A stretch of 22,407 nucleotides of DNA, taken from Acetobacteraceae bacterium (GTDB lineage: Bacteria; Pseudomonadota; Alphaproteobacteria; Acetobacterales; Acetobacteraceae). Under the pieces are notes generated by a model, which was not told the DNA's origin, ran no database searches, and worked only from the letters and a program-made list of their open reading frames with translations. The stretch is taken from contig DNXO01000021.1 of assembly GCA_003506895.1 (NCBI GenBank), positions 26,261-48,667 on the forward strand. Direction: 5' to 3'. Shown one piece after another: positions 22,133 through 22,407 of the stretch (position 1 is its first letter; each line of letters starts with the position of its first letter). The position numbers and the translations under genes are program-made.

Positions 22133-22407
22133 GCACGTTCGCGCCCACATTGTTCAGCGGCAAACGCTTCGCCGTTCTCGGCCTGGGCAAGAACGGCGCT
22201 CCCGCCGCGCTCGCGCTGCACGCGATGGGTGCCGAGGTCGTGGCATGGGACGACAACGCGGCATCGCGCGATGCGCTGACCGCCGCTGCCCGCCCCGCGG
22301 TTGCCGCCGCCGCGCACTCCGTCATGGCGGGCGAAGGCCCGCCATCCACGCCTTTGTTCGGCCCGGCGCCGCAAGGCGTGGATGGCGGGCCTTCGCCCGC
22401 CATGACG
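22129..22407 (+). CDS. murD: UDP-MurNAc-L-Ala:D-Glu ligase MurD, N-terminal part with in-frame palindromic insert (runs off window end)
   Basis: MurD adds D-glutamate to UDP-MurNAc-L-Ala. The 93 codons present start MSTFAPTLFSGKRFAVLGLG with the N-terminal Rossmann-like uridine-binding strand (VLGLGKNGAPAALAL) and GAEVVAWDDNAASRDAL, as in alphaproteobacterial MurD. From about residue 64 the sequence becomes SVMAGEGPPSTPLFGPAPQG, then VDGGPSPAMT. It is encoded entirely by a long inverted repeat and is not MurD-like. Family members have a short loop here before the next strand. The frame stays open through the element to the window edge. Whether it closes in frame and the enzyme works cannot be seen. 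It overlaps mraY by four bases. Confidence 0.92.
   Translation, partial: MSTFAPTLFSGKRFAVLGLGKNGAPAALALHAMGAEVVAWDDNAASRDALTAAARPAVAAAAHSVMAGEGPPSTPLFGPAPQGVDGGPSPAMT
22320..22407. repeat. Nested palindromic element inside murD
   Basis: The 35 bases at 22320-22354 and 22373-22407 are perfect inverted copies around an 18-base spacer. Each arm also contains its own hairpin: ATGGCGGGC-GAAG-GCCCGCCAT, 9-bp stem, 4-base loop. The right arm reaches the last base of the window, so the element may be longer. Its translation (MAGEGPP... and GGPSPAMT) resembles peptides that I associate with dispersed palindromic repeats in alphaproteobacteria. No second copy is present in this window. It looks like a REP- or MITE-like non-coding element inserted in a gene. 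Confidence 0.9.

Overview
The window looks like a high-GC alphaproteobacterial chromosome. The best fit is order Rhodospirillales, probably Acetobacteraceae. The evidence is an alphaproteobacterial-style purC-purS-(purQ-purL) purine cluster, an RNase P RNA gene directly upstream of mraZ, a division and cell-wall (dcw) cluster in the order mraZ-rsmH-ftsL-ftsI-murE-murF-mraY-murD, and a meso-diaminopimelate-type MurE (DNPR motif), which implies a Gram-negative wall. Genus and species cannot be fixed from the sequence alone.

Left third (1-8640), mainly minus strand. Reading right to left: gor (glutathione reductase), a large DUF6311-type membrane protein, an NRDE-family protein, purC, purS, purQ and the start of purL. 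PurS, PurQ and PurL form one FGAM synthase complex, and their genes are normally adjacent. Here about 2.3 kb of accessory DNA (about 1028-3333) separates purS from purQ. It holds a truncated type I restriction HsdR N-terminus, a small phage-like two-helix membrane protein, an overlapping pair of plus-strand genes (an unrecognised 200-aa protein and a DUF1828-like protein), and an apparently frameshifted antitoxin-like remnant that starts inside the purS stop region.

Middle (8641-13400), plus strand. An orphan NitT/TauT-type periplasmic binding protein lies behind a perfect 10-bp hairpin. Next is a compact sulfur-transfer operon: cysteine desulfurase, [2Fe-2S] ferredoxin and MnmA (tRNA 2-thiouridylase). 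After that comes rnpB, whose terminal P1 helix and conserved class A blocks can be read directly.

Right part (13400-22407), plus strand. The dcw cluster starts with a textbook MraZ operator: four TGGGN boxes on the minus strand at an exact 10-bp period, overlapping a sigma70-like promoter. The genes are then packed with 1-4 bp overlaps or short gaps, which suggests one translationally coupled operon. FtsL is about three times the usual length because of a Pro/Ala/Gln-rich extension, and FtsI has a Pro-rich tail. At the window edge murD is interrupted in frame by a nested palindromic element: two perfect 35-bp inverted arms, each itself a hairpin.

I found no CRISPR array, complete insertion sequence, integrase, tRNA gene or complete novel defence system. 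The most unusual items are the palindromic element inside murD, the accessory insert splitting the pur cluster, the MraZ operator and the extended FtsL.
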